Shown here one piece after another: positions 45,134 through 54,349 of a stretch of DNA of 64,000 nt. The first letter of the stretch is position 1. Every line of letters begins with the position of its first letter. The DNA is from Nigerium sp. (lineage in GTDB: Bacteria > Actinomycetota > Actinomycetes > Propionibacteriales > Propionibacteriaceae). The stretch spans positions 248,001 to 312,000 of the forward strand of contig JADJTH010000009.1 in the NCBI GenBank assembly GCA_016711325.1. Direction: 5' to 3'. Below the pieces are notes generated by a model. It was not told the origin of the DNA. It saw nothing but the letters and a program-made list of their open reading frames with translations, and did no database searches. Position numbers and translations under genes: made by a program.

Positions 45134-45733
45134 ATGGAGATCACCAGCACCGTCGTCGGCCCGATGGCCGACAACGCCTACCTGCTCACCGATTCCGGGG
45201 AGGGGCTGCTCGTGGACGCCGCAGACGACGCCCTCGCCCTGCTCGCGCTGATCGGCGACACCCCGATCGGCACGCTCGTCACCACCCACCGCCACGGCGA
45301 CCACGTCCAGGCGCTGGCCGCCCTCGCGTCGCACACGGGCGCACGTCTGGTCGCGGGCGCGCCGGACGCCGCCGCGATCGAGTCCGCCACGGGCGTGACG
45401 ATCGACGACCGGGTGTGGGACGGCGACCGCGTCCACGTCGGCAACGTCAGTCTCGAGGTGATCGGCCTGGTCGGCCATACGCCCGGATCGATCGCGCTCG
45501 CCTGGACGCCGGAACACGGCGCCGCGCACCTGTTCGTCGGCGATTCGCTGTTCCCGGGCGGCCCGGGCAAGACGACCACTCCCGAGGACTTCCGCTCCCT
45601 GATGACCGACCTCGAGGCGAAGGTCTTCGGCCGGTTCGGCGACGACACGGTCGTCCACCCGGGCCACGGCGACCCGACGACGCTCGGACGCGAGCGCGCC
45701 GGCATCCCGCAGTGGTGGGCCCGCGGCTGGTAA
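45134..45733 (+). CDS. MBL-fold metal-dependent hydrolase (glyoxalase II-like)
   Basis: A 199-residue metallo-beta-lactamase-fold protein. The metal motif is TTHRHGDHVQAL (His-x-His-x-Asp-His), then the His in VGHTPGSIALAW, the Asp in LFVGDSLFPGGPGK and the last His in VVHPGHGDPTTLG. It probably hydrolyses a thioester such as an S-acyl mycothiol or hydroxyacyl compound, but the substrate is not shown by the sequence. An in-frame start at 45071 exists; I chose the ATG at 45134 because the fold begins there (EITSTVVGPMADNAYLL). It lies 100 bases downstream of uvrA. Confidence 0.9.
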   Translation: MEITSTVVGPMADNAYLLTDSGEGLLVDAADDALALLALIGDTPIGTLVTTHRHGDHVQALAALASHTGARLVAGAPDAAAIESATGVTIDDRVWDGDRVHVGNVSLEVIGLVGHTPGSIALAWTPEHGAAHLFVGDSLFPGGPGKTTTPEDFRSLMTDLEAKVFGRFGDDTVVHPGHGDPTTLGRERAGIPQWWARGW

Positions 45734-45823
45734 CCCCGCATTCCGTCTCCTCCTGCACGAAGAATCTGTGGGACGGTCGAGGGACTCTGCACATGATGGT
45801 CATGGAAGGAGGCGGAGGGGGCG

Positions 45824-46402
45824 GTGGAGGCAGTTGGCGCGCACCGCAGCCCGAACGCTGACCTCGTGCGTCGAGCGTTCAGTCCCCACTCGCTCGGCCG
45901 CGGCGTGGGACGCGTGGTCGAGATCCGAGGCGAGTGGTACGTCGACCCCTACCCTCCCGGGCCGCCTCACCCGCGCTTCGGAGGCGCCCCCGAACCCCGC
46001 TCGTCCTGTCCCGTCGCATGCACCTCGTCGGACGACGTGCCCATCGATCGGGTGCTCATCGGTGAGGGACTGTGGACCGGCGAGACATGGATGATCGAGC
46101 GCTGGCGTCTTCTCCCCCAGCATGTCCTGCCCGATCGTCGCCCGGCCGATCCCTCCACACCGTTGTTGTCCCCCCGGGAGTCAGCGGAGTTCCTCGCTTC
46201 GATTCCGCCCGATCTCGAGCACGAGATCTGCGAAGTCGGGGTGCAACACGACCCTCGGAACAGATCTCGTGAGCGTGTCGTCATCGGGGTGAGCGTCCTC
46301 ACCCCGCAGTGGCGGGCGTGGGCCGACGGGCCTGGCAGCGCGGCCACGGTACACGCCACGTTGTGGGGTGCGGACCATCGCGGCGACTGGGCGGCGCGCT
46401 AG
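45824..46402 (+). CDS. Hypothetical protein, orphan
   Basis: A 192-residue frame with no family I recognise. It is rich in Trp, Arg and Pro (RGEWYVDPYPPGPPHPRFGG, GEGLWTGETWMIERWRLL), and has neither a signal peptide nor membrane segments. The GTG at 45824 has GGAGGGGG just upstream. Third-position GC preference is weaker than in neighbours, and a competing antisense frame exists at 45967-46359, so coding is likely rather than certain. It lies convergent with putA and may be a recent acquisition. Confidence 0.5.
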   Translation: MEAVGAHRSPNADLVRRAFSPHSLGRGVGRVVEIRGEWYVDPYPPGPPHPRFGGAPEPRSSCPVACTSSDDVPIDRVLIGEGLWTGETWMIERWRLLPQHVLPDRRPADPSTPLLSPRESAEFLASIPPDLEHEICEVGVQHDPRNRSRERVVIGVSVLTPQWRAWADGPGSAATVHATLWGADHRGDWAAR

Positions 46403-46448
46403 CCGGCGGCGCCGACGGTCAAGCGCTACTGCAACCGCGATTCTTACC

Positions 46449-46486
46449 GTAGGCGCCGGGCCGGCTGATGAGCCGGCCGGCGCTAC
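46449..46486 (-). terminator. Hairpin at the end of putA
   Basis: GTAGGCGCCGGGCCGGCT pairs with AGCCGGCCGGCGCTAC around GATG, with two unpaired G. It touches the putA stop and could also stop transcription of the orphan ORF from the left. Confidence 0.65.
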
Positions 46487-49400
46487 AGCGCGACGCCGAG
46501 CGTGACCGGGTTCGGGTTGCCGAACCGGTGCGCCGTCAGCGAGACCGCCTGCTCGTGCAGGAACGGCAGCATCTCGACGCGTCCGGCCGACGTGACGGGG
46601 TGCGCGTAGGCCGCGATGTCGACCGAACCGCCCGTCGCCTCGATCAGGGCCGCGTGGGCGTCCGGACCGGGCGCGATCAGCCGCACCCGCCCGCTGCCCC
46701 GCCGCGCCGCGCGCGCGAGCCACGCATTGGACGCCTCGACCGCGACCACCGCGCCGTGCGCGCGCAGCACGTCGGCCACGCCGCCCGGCAGCGCCTCGGG
46801 CGTGCTCACGGTGAGCGCGGACCCGGCGCGCAGGCCCGCGCCGCACACGCGCAGCAACTCGGCGATGCCGCGCCCCGGACTCGCGCCCTCGAAGCGGACA
46901 GCCACCGGCACCGGCCGGTAGCGGAAGACGTTGCGCTCGGCCCTCAGCCCCGTCACGTCTTGCGAGATGCCGAACTCGGTGGCCCAGGCCACGGCGTCCG
47001 ACCCGAGCGCGCGGGCGAGCCAGTCGGCGTCCGCCGGCTCGAGCGCCGCGCGGGCCGCCTTGAGCAACTCCCCCGCCGCCCCCGCGGGCACGCCCGACGC
47101 CAGCGGTGCGGCGTCCGCCCACGATCCGAGCCCGACGAGGTAGTTCGGACCGCCGGCCTTCGCGCCGGGACCGATCGCCGACTTCTTCCAGCCGCCGAAG
47201 GGCTGCCGCTGCACGATCGCCCCGGTGATGCCCCGGTTGACGTACAGGTTGCCCGCCTGGATCGTCTGGCACCAGGTGGCGATCTCGTCGCCGTCGAGCG
47301 AGTGCAGGCCCGAGGTGAGCCCGTAGTCGACCTCGTTGACCAGGGCGATCGCCTCGGCGAGCGTGTCGGCCGTCATGATGCCGAGGATCGGACCGAAGTA
47401 CTCGGTGCGGTGGTATTCCGAGCCGCGGCGGACGCCGTCGCGCACCCCCGGAGTCCACAGCGTGCCGCTGCCGTCGAGGCGCTGCGGCTTGAGCAGCCAC
47501 GTTTCGCCGTCGCCGAGCTGGGTGAGGCCGCGCAGCAGCTTGTCGCCGGGCTCGGCGATGATCGGACCCATCTGCGTGCGCGGATCCCACGGGTAGCCCA
47601 CGTGCAACGAGGTGACCGCGTCCAGCAGCTGCCGGCGGAACCGCGGCGACGTGGCCACCGAGCCGACCAGCACCACCAGCGACGCCGCCGAGCACTTCTG
47701 CCCCGCGTGACCGAACGCGGACTGCGCGACATCGCGGGCCGCCAGGTCGAGGTCGGCGGACGGCGTGACGATGATGGCGTTCTTGCCCGACGTCTCGGCG
47801 AGCAGCGGCAGGTCGGGACGGAACGTGCGGAACAGCTGCGCGGTCTCGTAGCCGCCCGTGAGGATCAGCCGGTCGACCAGCGGGTGCGCGACGAAGCGCC
47901 GACCGAGGTCGCGCTCGGACGCCCGCAGCAACTGCAGCACCTCGCGCCCCACGCCGGTGCGCCCGGCCGTCTCGTCGAACGCCTGCCACAGACACTCGAC
48001 CATGACCGCGCCCGAGCGTCGCGCCAGATCGGCGGGCTTGATCACCACGGCGCTGCCCGCCGCCAGCGCGGCCAGCGTCGACCCGGCCGGGATCGCGACG
48101 GGGAAGTTCCACGGCGGCGTGACCGCCGTCACCGTGTCGGGCACGAAGCGGGCGCCGTCGACGGTATCGAGCTGACGCGCCAGATGCGCGTAGTAGTGCG
48201 CGAAGTCGATCGCCTCGGACACCTCGGGGTCGCCCTGATCGAGCGTCTTGCCGCACTCGGACGCCATCACCTCGAGCAGGTCGGCGCGCCGGGCCGCGAG
48301 CGCGCGACCGGCGGCGTCCAGCACCTCGGCGCGCTGCGCCCCGGTGAGCGTCCCCCAGCGCTCGCCCGCCTCGCGGGCCGCGGCCATCACGGCGTCGAGG
48401 CGGCCGGCGTCGCCGATCGTGGCGGCGTCGGAGCTTGCCAGGCCGAGCGTGGACGCCTCCGCACGCCCCAGGATCGCGCGCCCCCACGCCCGGTTGCCGG
48501 GCAGGTCGGGGTCGGTGTCGGGGATGTTGGCGAAGCCGGTCGCGGTCACGGCGTCCGGACGCCCGCCGGTGTGCCGCGGGTCGGCGGGATCGAGGCGGCG
48601 GTCCTGCACCCGGTTCGGGCCGGGGACGCCCGCCTCGCCGGTGGCCCCGGCGAACGGCGGCTCGCCCAGCGCCGCGAGCGAGGCCAGGAACCGCTGCTTC
48701 TCGCGCTCGAACAGCGCGGCGTCGGAATCGAGCTGGAAGACCGCGGACATGAAGTTGTCGGGACTCGCACCCTCTTCGAGACGCCGGATCAGGTAGGCGA
48801 TCGCCACGTCGAACTCACCGGGATGCACCACCGGCATGTAGAGCAGCAGGCTGCCGACGTCGTCGCGCACCGCCTGCGCCTGCGCCTGCGCCATGCCGAG
48901 CAGCATCTCGAACTCCAGCGGCGGGCGTGAGTCGCCGGCGTTCAGGACGACGCCGCGCGCCTTGGCCAGGTGCCAGGCCAGCGCGATGTCGAAGAGGTTG
49001 TGCCCGGCGACGCCCACGCGCACGGACGCCAACCGCTCGGGGCGCAGGGCGTAGTCGAGCACCGCCTTGTAGCAGGTGTCGGATTGCTGCTTCGAGCCCC
49101 AGGTCGCGGTCGGCCACCCGTGGATCTCGCCGTCTGCCTGCTCCATCGGCAGGTTCGCGCCCTTCACGACGCGCACCTTGACCGGCGCTCCCCCTCGGGC
49201 CACCCGCTCGGACGCCCAGGCCTGCAGGCGCCGCATGGCGCCCAGGGCGTCCGGCAGGTAGGCCTGCAACACGATGCCGCCCGCCAGGGTGTGGAACTCG
49301 TCGCGCTCCAGCAGGCGGGTGAAGACCGCGAGGGTGAGGTCGAGGTCCTTGTATTCCTCCATGTCGAGGTTGATGAAGGTGTGCGGTGTCGTGGCGGCGG

Positions 49401-50028
49401 CGAGCCTGTACAGCGGCAGCAGCTGGTCGACGATGTGCGCGACGGCCTCGTCGAAGGCCCAGTGGTTGTGGGGCGCGACCGTCGCCGACACCTTGATCGA
49501 GACGTAGTCGATGTCGTCGCGGGCCAGCAGCGCGCGGGTGCCCTCGAGCCGTCGGGACGCCTCGCCGCGACCGAGGATCGCCTCGCCGAGCAGGTTCGCG
49601 TTGAGCCGGATGCCCGGCTTGCGGATCGCGGCGATCGCCTTGCCGAGGCGCGCGTCGGAGGCGTCCACGATGAGGTGGCCGACCAGCGCACGCAGGGCCC
49701 GGCGGGCGAGCGGGACCACGACTTCGGGCAGGACCGGCGCGGCGCCGCCGCCCAGCTTCATGGCAGCCTTCAACGGCGGGGATAAGAAGGCCGGCACACG
49801 CTCGGACAACTCGCGCATCGCTCGCGCCGCGACCCGAGGATCCTCGGGTCGGATGACGCCGTCGACGAACCCGACCGCGAAATCGAGCCCGGCGGGATCG
49901 GCGAGCAGGCCCGCGAGTTGCGCAGCGGCCGGATCGACCGGCAGCGTGGCCGCCTTGGCGAGCCAGGTGCGCACCTGGCCGATCGCGATGTCGGCCAGGT
50001 CTTGAGGGCGAACGTCGGCGGCAGTCAT
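46483..50028 (-). CDS. putA: PutA, bifunctional proline dehydrogenase / glutamate-semialdehyde dehydrogenase
   Basis: A 1181-residue protein without an N-terminal DNA-binding domain. Residues 1 to about 460 form the FAD-dependent proline dehydrogenase barrel (YVSIKVSATVAPHNHWAFDE, LDMEEYKDLDLTLAVF, RVVKGANLPMEQADGEI). From about 500 to 1000 lies the aldehyde dehydrogenase with catalytic Glu in LLAETSGKNAIIV and Cys in GHAGQKCSAASLVV. A further roughly 180-residue C-terminal segment resembles the ALDH-superfamily-like domain of long PutAs, which seals the substrate channel. It oxidises proline to glutamate. Its ATG overlaps the uvrB stop (ATGA), an unusual pairing. Confidence 0.95.
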   Translation of the reverse strand: MTAADVRPQDLADIAIGQVRTWLAKAATLPVDPAAAQLAGLLADPAGLDFAVGFVDGVIRPEDPRVAARAMRELSERVPAFLSPPLKAAMKLGGGAAPVLPEVVVPLARRALRALVGHLIVDASDARLGKAIAAIRKPGIRLNANLLGEAILGRGEASRRLEGTRALLARDDIDYVSIKVSATVAPHNHWAFDEAVAHIVDQLLPLYRLAAATTPHTFINLDMEEYKDLDLTLAVFTRLLERDEFHTLAGGIVLQAYLPDALGAMRRLQAWASERVARGGAPVKVRVVKGANLPMEQADGEIHGWPTATWGSKQQSDTCYKAVLDYALRPERLASVRVGVAGHNLFDIALAWHLAKARGVVLNAGDSRPPLEFEMLLGMAQAQAQAVRDDVGSLLLYMPVVHPGEFDVAIAYLIRRLEEGASPDNFMSAVFQLDSDAALFEREKQRFLASLAALGEPPFAGATGEAGVPGPNRVQDRRLDPADPRHTGGRPDAVTATGFANIPDTDPDLPGNRAWGRAILGRAEASTLGLASSDAATIGDAGRLDAVMAAAREAGERWGTLTGAQRAEVLDAAGRALAARRADLLEVMASECGKTLDQGDPEVSEAIDFAHYYAHLARQLDTVDGARFVPDTVTAVTPPWNFPVAIPAGSTLAALAAGSAVVIKPADLARRSGAVMVECLWQAFDETAGRTGVGREVLQLLRASERDLGRRFVAHPLVDRLILTGGYETAQLFRTFRPDLPLLAETSGKNAIIVTPSADLDLAARDVAQSAFGHAGQKCSAASLVVLVGSVATSPRFRRQLLDAVTSLHVGYPWDPRTQMGPIIAEPGDKLLRGLTQLGDGETWLLKPQRLDGSGTLWTPGVRDGVRRGSEYHRTEYFGPILGIMTADTLAEAIALVNEVDYGLTSGLHSLDGDEIATWCQTIQAGNLYVNRGITGAIVQRQPFGGWKKSAIGPGAKAGGPNYLVGLGSWADAAPLASGVPAGAAGELLKAARAALEPADADWLARALGSDAVAWATEFGISQDVTGLRAERNVFRYRPVPVAVRFEGASPGRGIAELLRVCGAGLRAGSALTVSTPEALPGGVADVLRAHGAVVAVEASNAWLARAARRGSGRVRLIAPGPDAHAALIEATGGSVDIAAYAHPVTSAGRVEMLPFLHEQAVSLTAHRFGNPNPVTLGVAL

Positions 50029-52100
50029 TTCGTGGCCTCCACTATCTGACGGATGGTCTTCTTCAGTCCGGCGATCTCGTCGCGCAGCCGTGCGGCCGTC
50101 TCGAACTGGAGCTCGCGCGCCGCCTGATGCATCTGGTCGGACAGCTCGTGGACGAGCGTCGCCAGCTCGGAGGTCGGCAGCGCCGACAGATCGCGGTCAC
50201 CGCGCTCGCTGGGCACCGGGGACGTCTGCCTGCCGCCGAATTCTCCGACGACGTTCCAGGTGTCGGCGTCCTCGCGGGCGAGCATGTCGGTGATGTCGGC
50301 GATCTTCTTCCGCAGCGGCTGCGGGTCGATGCCGCGCTCGGTGTTGTAGGCGACCTGCTTGGCGCGGCGCCGGTTGGTCTCGTCGATGGCCGCCGCCATC
50401 GACGGCGTCATCTTGTCGGCGTACATGTGCACCTGGCCGGCGACGTTGCGGGCGGCGCGACCGATCGTCTGGATCAGCGAGCGCTCCGAGCGCAAGAATC
50501 CCTCCTTGTCGGCGTCCAGGATCGCGACCAGCGACACCTCGGGCAGGTCGAGGCCCTCACGCAGCAGGTTGATGCCGACGAGCACGTCGTACTCGCCCAG
50601 GCGCAGCTCGCGCAGCAGCTCGATGCGCCGCAGCGTGTCGACCTCAGAATGCAGATAGCGCGTCCGGACACCGTGCTCCATCAGGTAGTCGGTGAGGTCT
50701 TCGGCCATCTTCTTGGTGAGCGTCGTGACCAGGACGCGCTCGTTGCGCGCGACCCGCTCGCGGATCTCGCCCATCAGGTCGTCGATCTGACCGGTGGTCG
50801 GCTTGACGATCACCTCGGGGTCGACCAGCCCGGTCGGCCGGATCACCTGCTCGACGACCCCGTCCGCCTTGGCCCGCTCGTAGGCGCCCGGGGTCGCGGA
50901 CAGGTACACGGTCTGCCCGATGCGCTCGACGAACTCCTCGAACCGCAGCGGCCGGTTGTCCATCGCGCTCGGCAGCCGGAAGCCGTGCTCGACCAGCGTG
51001 CGCTTGCGGCTCATGTCGCCCTCGTACATGCCGCCGATCTGCGGGACGCTCACGTGCGACTCGTCGACGACGAGCAGGAAATCCTCGGGGAAGTAGTCGA
51101 GCAGGCAGTTCGGCGGCGTGCCCGGCCCGCGTCCGTCGATGTGACGGGAGTAATTCTCGATGCCGGAGCAGGTGCCGATCTGGCGCATCATCTCGACATC
51201 GTAACCGGTGCGCATCCGCAGTCGCTGTGCCTCCAGCAGCTTGTGGGACGCCCCCAGCTCGTCGAGCCGTTCGCCCAGTTCGGCCTCGATGCCCGCGATG
51301 GCGCGCTCCATCCGCTCGGGGCCGGCGACGTAGTGGGACGCCGGAAACACGTACACCTCGCCGTCTTCGCTCAGCACCTCGCCGGTGAGCGGGTGCAGCG
51401 TGGACAGTGCCTCGATGTCGTCGCCGAAGAACTCCACCCGCAGGGCGTTCTGTTCGTACATGGGGAAGATCTCCATGGTGTCGCCGCGCACCCGGAACGT
51501 GCCCCGGGTCGGCGCGAGGTCGTTGCGGGCGTACTGGATCGCGACGAGGGCGCGCGCGAGGGCGTCCATGTCGTAGCTCTCCCCCACCCGCAGCCGGATC
51601 ATCCGGTCGACGTACTCCTGCGGCGTGCCCAGGCCGTAGATCGCCGACACGGTCGCCACCACGATCACGTCGCGCCTGGTCAACAGCGAATTGGTCGCCG
51701 AGTGCCGCAACCGCTCGACCTCTTCGTTGAGCGAGGAGTCCTTCTCGATGTAGGTGTCGGTCTGCGGCACGTACGCCTCGGGCTGGTAGTAGTCGTAGTA
51801 GCTGACGAAGTACTCCACCGCGTTGTCGGGGAAGAACTGCCGCAGCTCGTTGGCGAACTGCGCGGCGAGGGTCTTGTTGGGCTGCATCACCAGCATCGGG
51901 CGTTGCAGCCGCTCGGCGAGCCAGGCCACCGTCGCGGTCTTTCCGGTGCCCGTCGCCCCCAACAGGACCAGGTCGTTCTCGCCGGCCTCGATCCGCCGTT
52001 CCAGCTCGTCGATCGCCGCCGGCTGGTCGCCCGCCGGCTCGAAGTCTGCGTGCACCTGGAACGGCGCGACGCGGCGCTGGATGTCTGAGACTGCTCGCAT
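50025..52100 (-). CDS. uvrB: UvrB, excinuclease ABC subunit B
   Basis: A 691-residue UvrB. Walker A is LLGATGTGKTATVAWLAERL, the beta-hairpin region YFVSYYDYYQPEAYVPQTDT follows, the DEAD-like box is LLVVDESHVSVPQIGGMYEG, and helicase motif VI is QTIGRAARNVAGQVHMYADK. A C-terminal UVR domain binds UvrC (ARELQFETAARLRDEIAGLK). It verifies damage and nicks with UvrC. The ATG at 52100 follows TAAGCT by seven bases; the frame upstream belongs to the antisense of cotH. Confidence 0.97.
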   Translation of the reverse strand: MRAVSDIQRRVAPFQVHADFEPAGDQPAAIDELERRIEAGENDLVLLGATGTGKTATVAWLAERLQRPMLVMQPNKTLAAQFANELRQFFPDNAVEYFVSYYDYYQPEAYVPQTDTYIEKDSSLNEEVERLRHSATNSLLTRRDVIVVATVSAIYGLGTPQEYVDRMIRLRVGESYDMDALARALVAIQYARNDLAPTRGTFRVRGDTMEIFPMYEQNALRVEFFGDDIEALSTLHPLTGEVLSEDGEVYVFPASHYVAGPERMERAIAGIEAELGERLDELGASHKLLEAQRLRMRTGYDVEMMRQIGTCSGIENYSRHIDGRGPGTPPNCLLDYFPEDFLLVVDESHVSVPQIGGMYEGDMSRKRTLVEHGFRLPSAMDNRPLRFEEFVERIGQTVYLSATPGAYERAKADGVVEQVIRPTGLVDPEVIVKPTTGQIDDLMGEIRERVARNERVLVTTLTKKMAEDLTDYLMEHGVRTRYLHSEVDTLRRIELLRELRLGEYDVLVGINLLREGLDLPEVSLVAILDADKEGFLRSERSLIQTIGRAARNVAGQVHMYADKMTPSMAAAIDETNRRRAKQVAYNTERGIDPQPLRKKIADITDMLAREDADTWNVVGEFGGRQTSPVPSERGDRDLSALPTSELATLVHELSDQMHQAARELQFETAARLRDEIAGLKKTIRQIVEATK

Positions 52101-52107
52101 GCGATCC

Positions 52108-52113
52108 AGCTTA
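52108..52113 (-). promoter_or_regulatory. -10 element of uvrB (leaderless pattern)
   Basis: TAAGCT on the minus strand ends seven bases before the uvrB ATG. No ribosome binding site is visible. Confidence 0.45.
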
Positions 52114-52138
52114 GGAGGGCGCTCCGACAGCGCCACCG

Positions 52139-53467
52139 CTAGCCGGCGAACTTCCGGATCGCGTCCGCCTCGGAGGTGACCGTGTCCGCCGGGACCAGGT
52201 CGGACGCCCCCGCCGTCAGCGTCGCCGACCAGGCGTCCACCGACCTCGTCAGCGCGCCGCCCGTGAGCAGGGACGCCTTGAGGTCCGACAGCGCGGTGTC
52301 GTAGAGGGCGGTCCATTCGGCGTTGGCCTTGAACGCCGTCACCAGGGGGTTGCTGCGCGCCATCATGCCGCCGCCGGCCTGCCCGCCGCCCGGGAACCCG
52401 CCCTCGGGCGCCGTCATGCCTTCGGGCATCCCGGCCGGACGCCCACCGCCCTGACCACCGGCGCCGCGCGGCCCGCCCGCCCCGCCGAAACCGCCGCCGC
52501 CCATGGACGCGCCGAAGGCGAGGTTGTGGTCCCAGGCCACGACGGTGAACTTTCCGGTCGCGGAGTCCCAGAACAGGTAGGAGTTGTTGCCGGGTCCGTC
52601 GATGTCGTCGACGTTGTCGATGATCTCCTGGAACGCCAGGTAGGTCGCGAAGGAGTCGAGATCGACCAGCGTCGGCAGCTTCGCCGCGAGCTCCTCGTCC
52701 GTGCCGTTGTTGAGGAGGTCGAGCAACTCGACGAGCGGCTGGTAATTGTCGGCCCCGGCCTCGATGTCGAACGCGGTCGAGTAGTCGCCGTCCGCGCCGC
52801 GCCACGACCAATTGCCCTCCGACTCCGCCTTGTACAGCACGCTGTCGGCGCCGGCGTCCGGGAAGTTCTCCCTCACCCACGCGTCGTCGAGGTTCTGGAC
52901 CGTGAGCCGTAGCGTCGCGTCGCCGCCGTTCACGGAGAAGCGGGTGGCGATGGCCTGCGTCGAGGCGAGCCCGGCGTCCGCCAGCAGGTCGAGCGCCACC
53001 GCCTCGTTCATCGACGTCTCGCTGGAATTCGCGCGCACCGCGAAGTCGGACAGTCCCGACCACTGCTGGCCGTCCACGTACTTGTCGAGGCGGATCCGCA
53101 GCGGCAGGTCCTGCGCGGGCGTGTCGACCGTGATGCCCCGCAACGTCGAGTTGCCCTTCAGCTTGATGCCCACGTTCTCGAATCTCTGGCCGTCGATCGT
53201 GACCGAGCCGCTGATCCACTCCTTCTCGCCGCTGCCGAGGTAGGTCTGGATCATCGCCTTGCGCGCCTCGTCGTCCACGGTGAGCGCGATGCTGTGCACC
53301 GTGGTGGCGTCGAGGGTGGCGGCGGCGGTGGAGGCGATGCCGGCCGTGCCGGACACGGCGTCGGACACGGCGTCGGTCGCGACGCCGGGCGCAGAGCAGC
53401 CCGCGGCGAAGAAGACGAGCGCGGCCAGGCCGCTGACGATTCGGGAACGGCGAAAGAAAGGTGACAT
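52139..53467 (-). CDS. CotH kinase-family lipoprotein with Gly-rich insert
   Basis: A 442-residue protein. The N-terminus has a lipoprotein signal (AALVFFAAGC, Cys24). The CotH domain follows: VGIKLKGNSTLRGITVDTPA, RANSSETSMNEAVALDLLAD, AYLFW-like NNSYLFWDSATGKFTVVAWD and DHNLAFG, the Asp-containing catalytic motif of the atypical kinase. An inserted Gly/Pro/Met-rich stretch (about residues 325-365, with GGFGGAGGPRGAGGQGGG and PEGGFPGGGQAGGGMM) directly follows the active-site motif. In Bacillus CotH phosphorylates coat proteins; in actinobacteria exported members have no settled substrate. The gene lies between uvrB and coaE on the same strand, opposite the MacAB-like block. Confidence 0.88.
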   Translation of the reverse strand: MSPFFRRSRIVSGLAALVFFAAGCSAPGVATDAVSDAVSGTAGIASTAAATLDATTVHSIALTVDDEARKAMIQTYLGSGEKEWISGSVTIDGQRFENVGIKLKGNSTLRGITVDTPAQDLPLRIRLDKYVDGQQWSGLSDFAVRANSSETSMNEAVALDLLADAGLASTQAIATRFSVNGGDATLRLTVQNLDDAWVRENFPDAGADSVLYKAESEGNWSWRGADGDYSTAFDIEAGADNYQPLVELLDLLNNGTDEELAAKLPTLVDLDSFATYLAFQEIIDNVDDIDGPGNNSYLFWDSATGKFTVVAWDHNLAFGASMGGGGFGGAGGPRGAGGQGGGRPAGMPEGMTAPEGGFPGGGQAGGGMMARSNPLVTAFKANAEWTALYDTALSDLKASLLTGGALTRSVDAWSATLTAGASDLVPADTVTSEADAIRKFAG

Positions 53468-53514
53468 GTCCCCGAGTGTGAGGGCCGTTCCTGGGCGCCG
53501 GCTGTGGACGCCCT

Positions 53515-54168
53515 CTACGCTCCTGATGGGTCGCGGGCCTCGTGCCTCACCCGGGGAAGAACGCGCTCCCCGGACGCCCGCAGCCGCGTCCACAGTGCGT
53601 CGACCTGCGCCTCCAGGGAATCCAGCCCGTCGTCGTTCACGATCACCACGTCGGCGGCCGCCAGACGCTCCTCGCGGGACGCCTGCGCCCCGATCCTGGC
53701 ATCGGCGTCCGCCCGGGACAGGTCGTTGCGCGCCATGAGCCGCGCGCGCTGGCTCGCCACGGGGGCGTCCACCACGACGATCAGGTCGAACGCGTCGGTG
53801 CGTCCGCTCTCGACCAGCAACGGGATCACCTCGACCACCACCGCGTCCGGATCGGCCGCCAGCGCCGCGGCGCCGCGTTCGGCGGCCAGCGCCCGCACGC
53901 GCGGATGGACGATCGCGTTCAGGTCGGCGCGGGCCTCGGCGTCCGCGAAGACGACGGACGCCAGCGCCGGTCGGTCGAGGCGTCCGGCCGCGTCGATCAC
54001 CGCGTCCCCGAACCGGGCGCGGATCGCCGCGAGCCCGGGCGTCCCCGGCTCGACGACCTCGCGGGCGAGGACGTCCGCGTCCACGATCACGGCCCCACGC
54101 TCGTGCAGCATCTGGGCCACCGCGCTCTTCCCGGACGCGATGCCGCCCGTCAATCCGACCACCGTCAC
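53515..54168 (-). CDS. coaE: Dephospho-CoA kinase
   Basis: A 217-residue kinase with the P-loop VGLTGGIASGKSAVAQMLHE, the substrate segment VDADVLAREVVEPGTPGLAA, and the lid region ARNDLSRADADARIGAQ. It phosphorylates dephospho-CoA in the last step of coenzyme A synthesis. The position near rpsA and uvrB is conserved in actinobacteria. It starts with GTG six bases after a TAGGGT box. Confidence 0.95.
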   Translation of the reverse strand: MTVVGLTGGIASGKSAVAQMLHERGAVIVDADVLAREVVEPGTPGLAAIRARFGDAVIDAAGRLDRPALASVVFADAEARADLNAIVHPRVRALAAERGAAALAADPDAVVVEVIPLLVESGRTDAFDLIVVVDAPVASQRARLMARNDLSRADADARIGAQASREERLAAADVVIVNDDGLDSLEAQVDALWTRLRASGERVLPRVRHEARDPSGA

Positions 54169-54174
54169 GCTCCC

Positions 54175-54180
54175 ACCCTA
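54175..54180 (-). promoter_or_regulatory. -10 element of coaE (leaderless pattern)
   Basis: TAGGGT on the minus strand ends six bases before the GTG at 54168. Confidence 0.5.
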
Positions 54181-54349
54181 ATGGCGCGGCACAACCAGCG
54201 ACATGCTCGCGTCGCCGGGCGCCCACCCAGGAGCCCGCATGCGACGCCTGACCCCCGGACTCACAGGCCCCACACAGGTCCGGACGACCTCCGGCACAGG
54301 CGGGTCCGCGAGCCTTGCGTCAGCCCCAACGCGACGGAAGGCAGCAGGC

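Noticed and set aside
45967..46359. 130-residue minus-strand frame over the orphan ORF
   Set aside because: No ribosome binding site or family; the plus-strand frame has a better start context and more protein-like composition.
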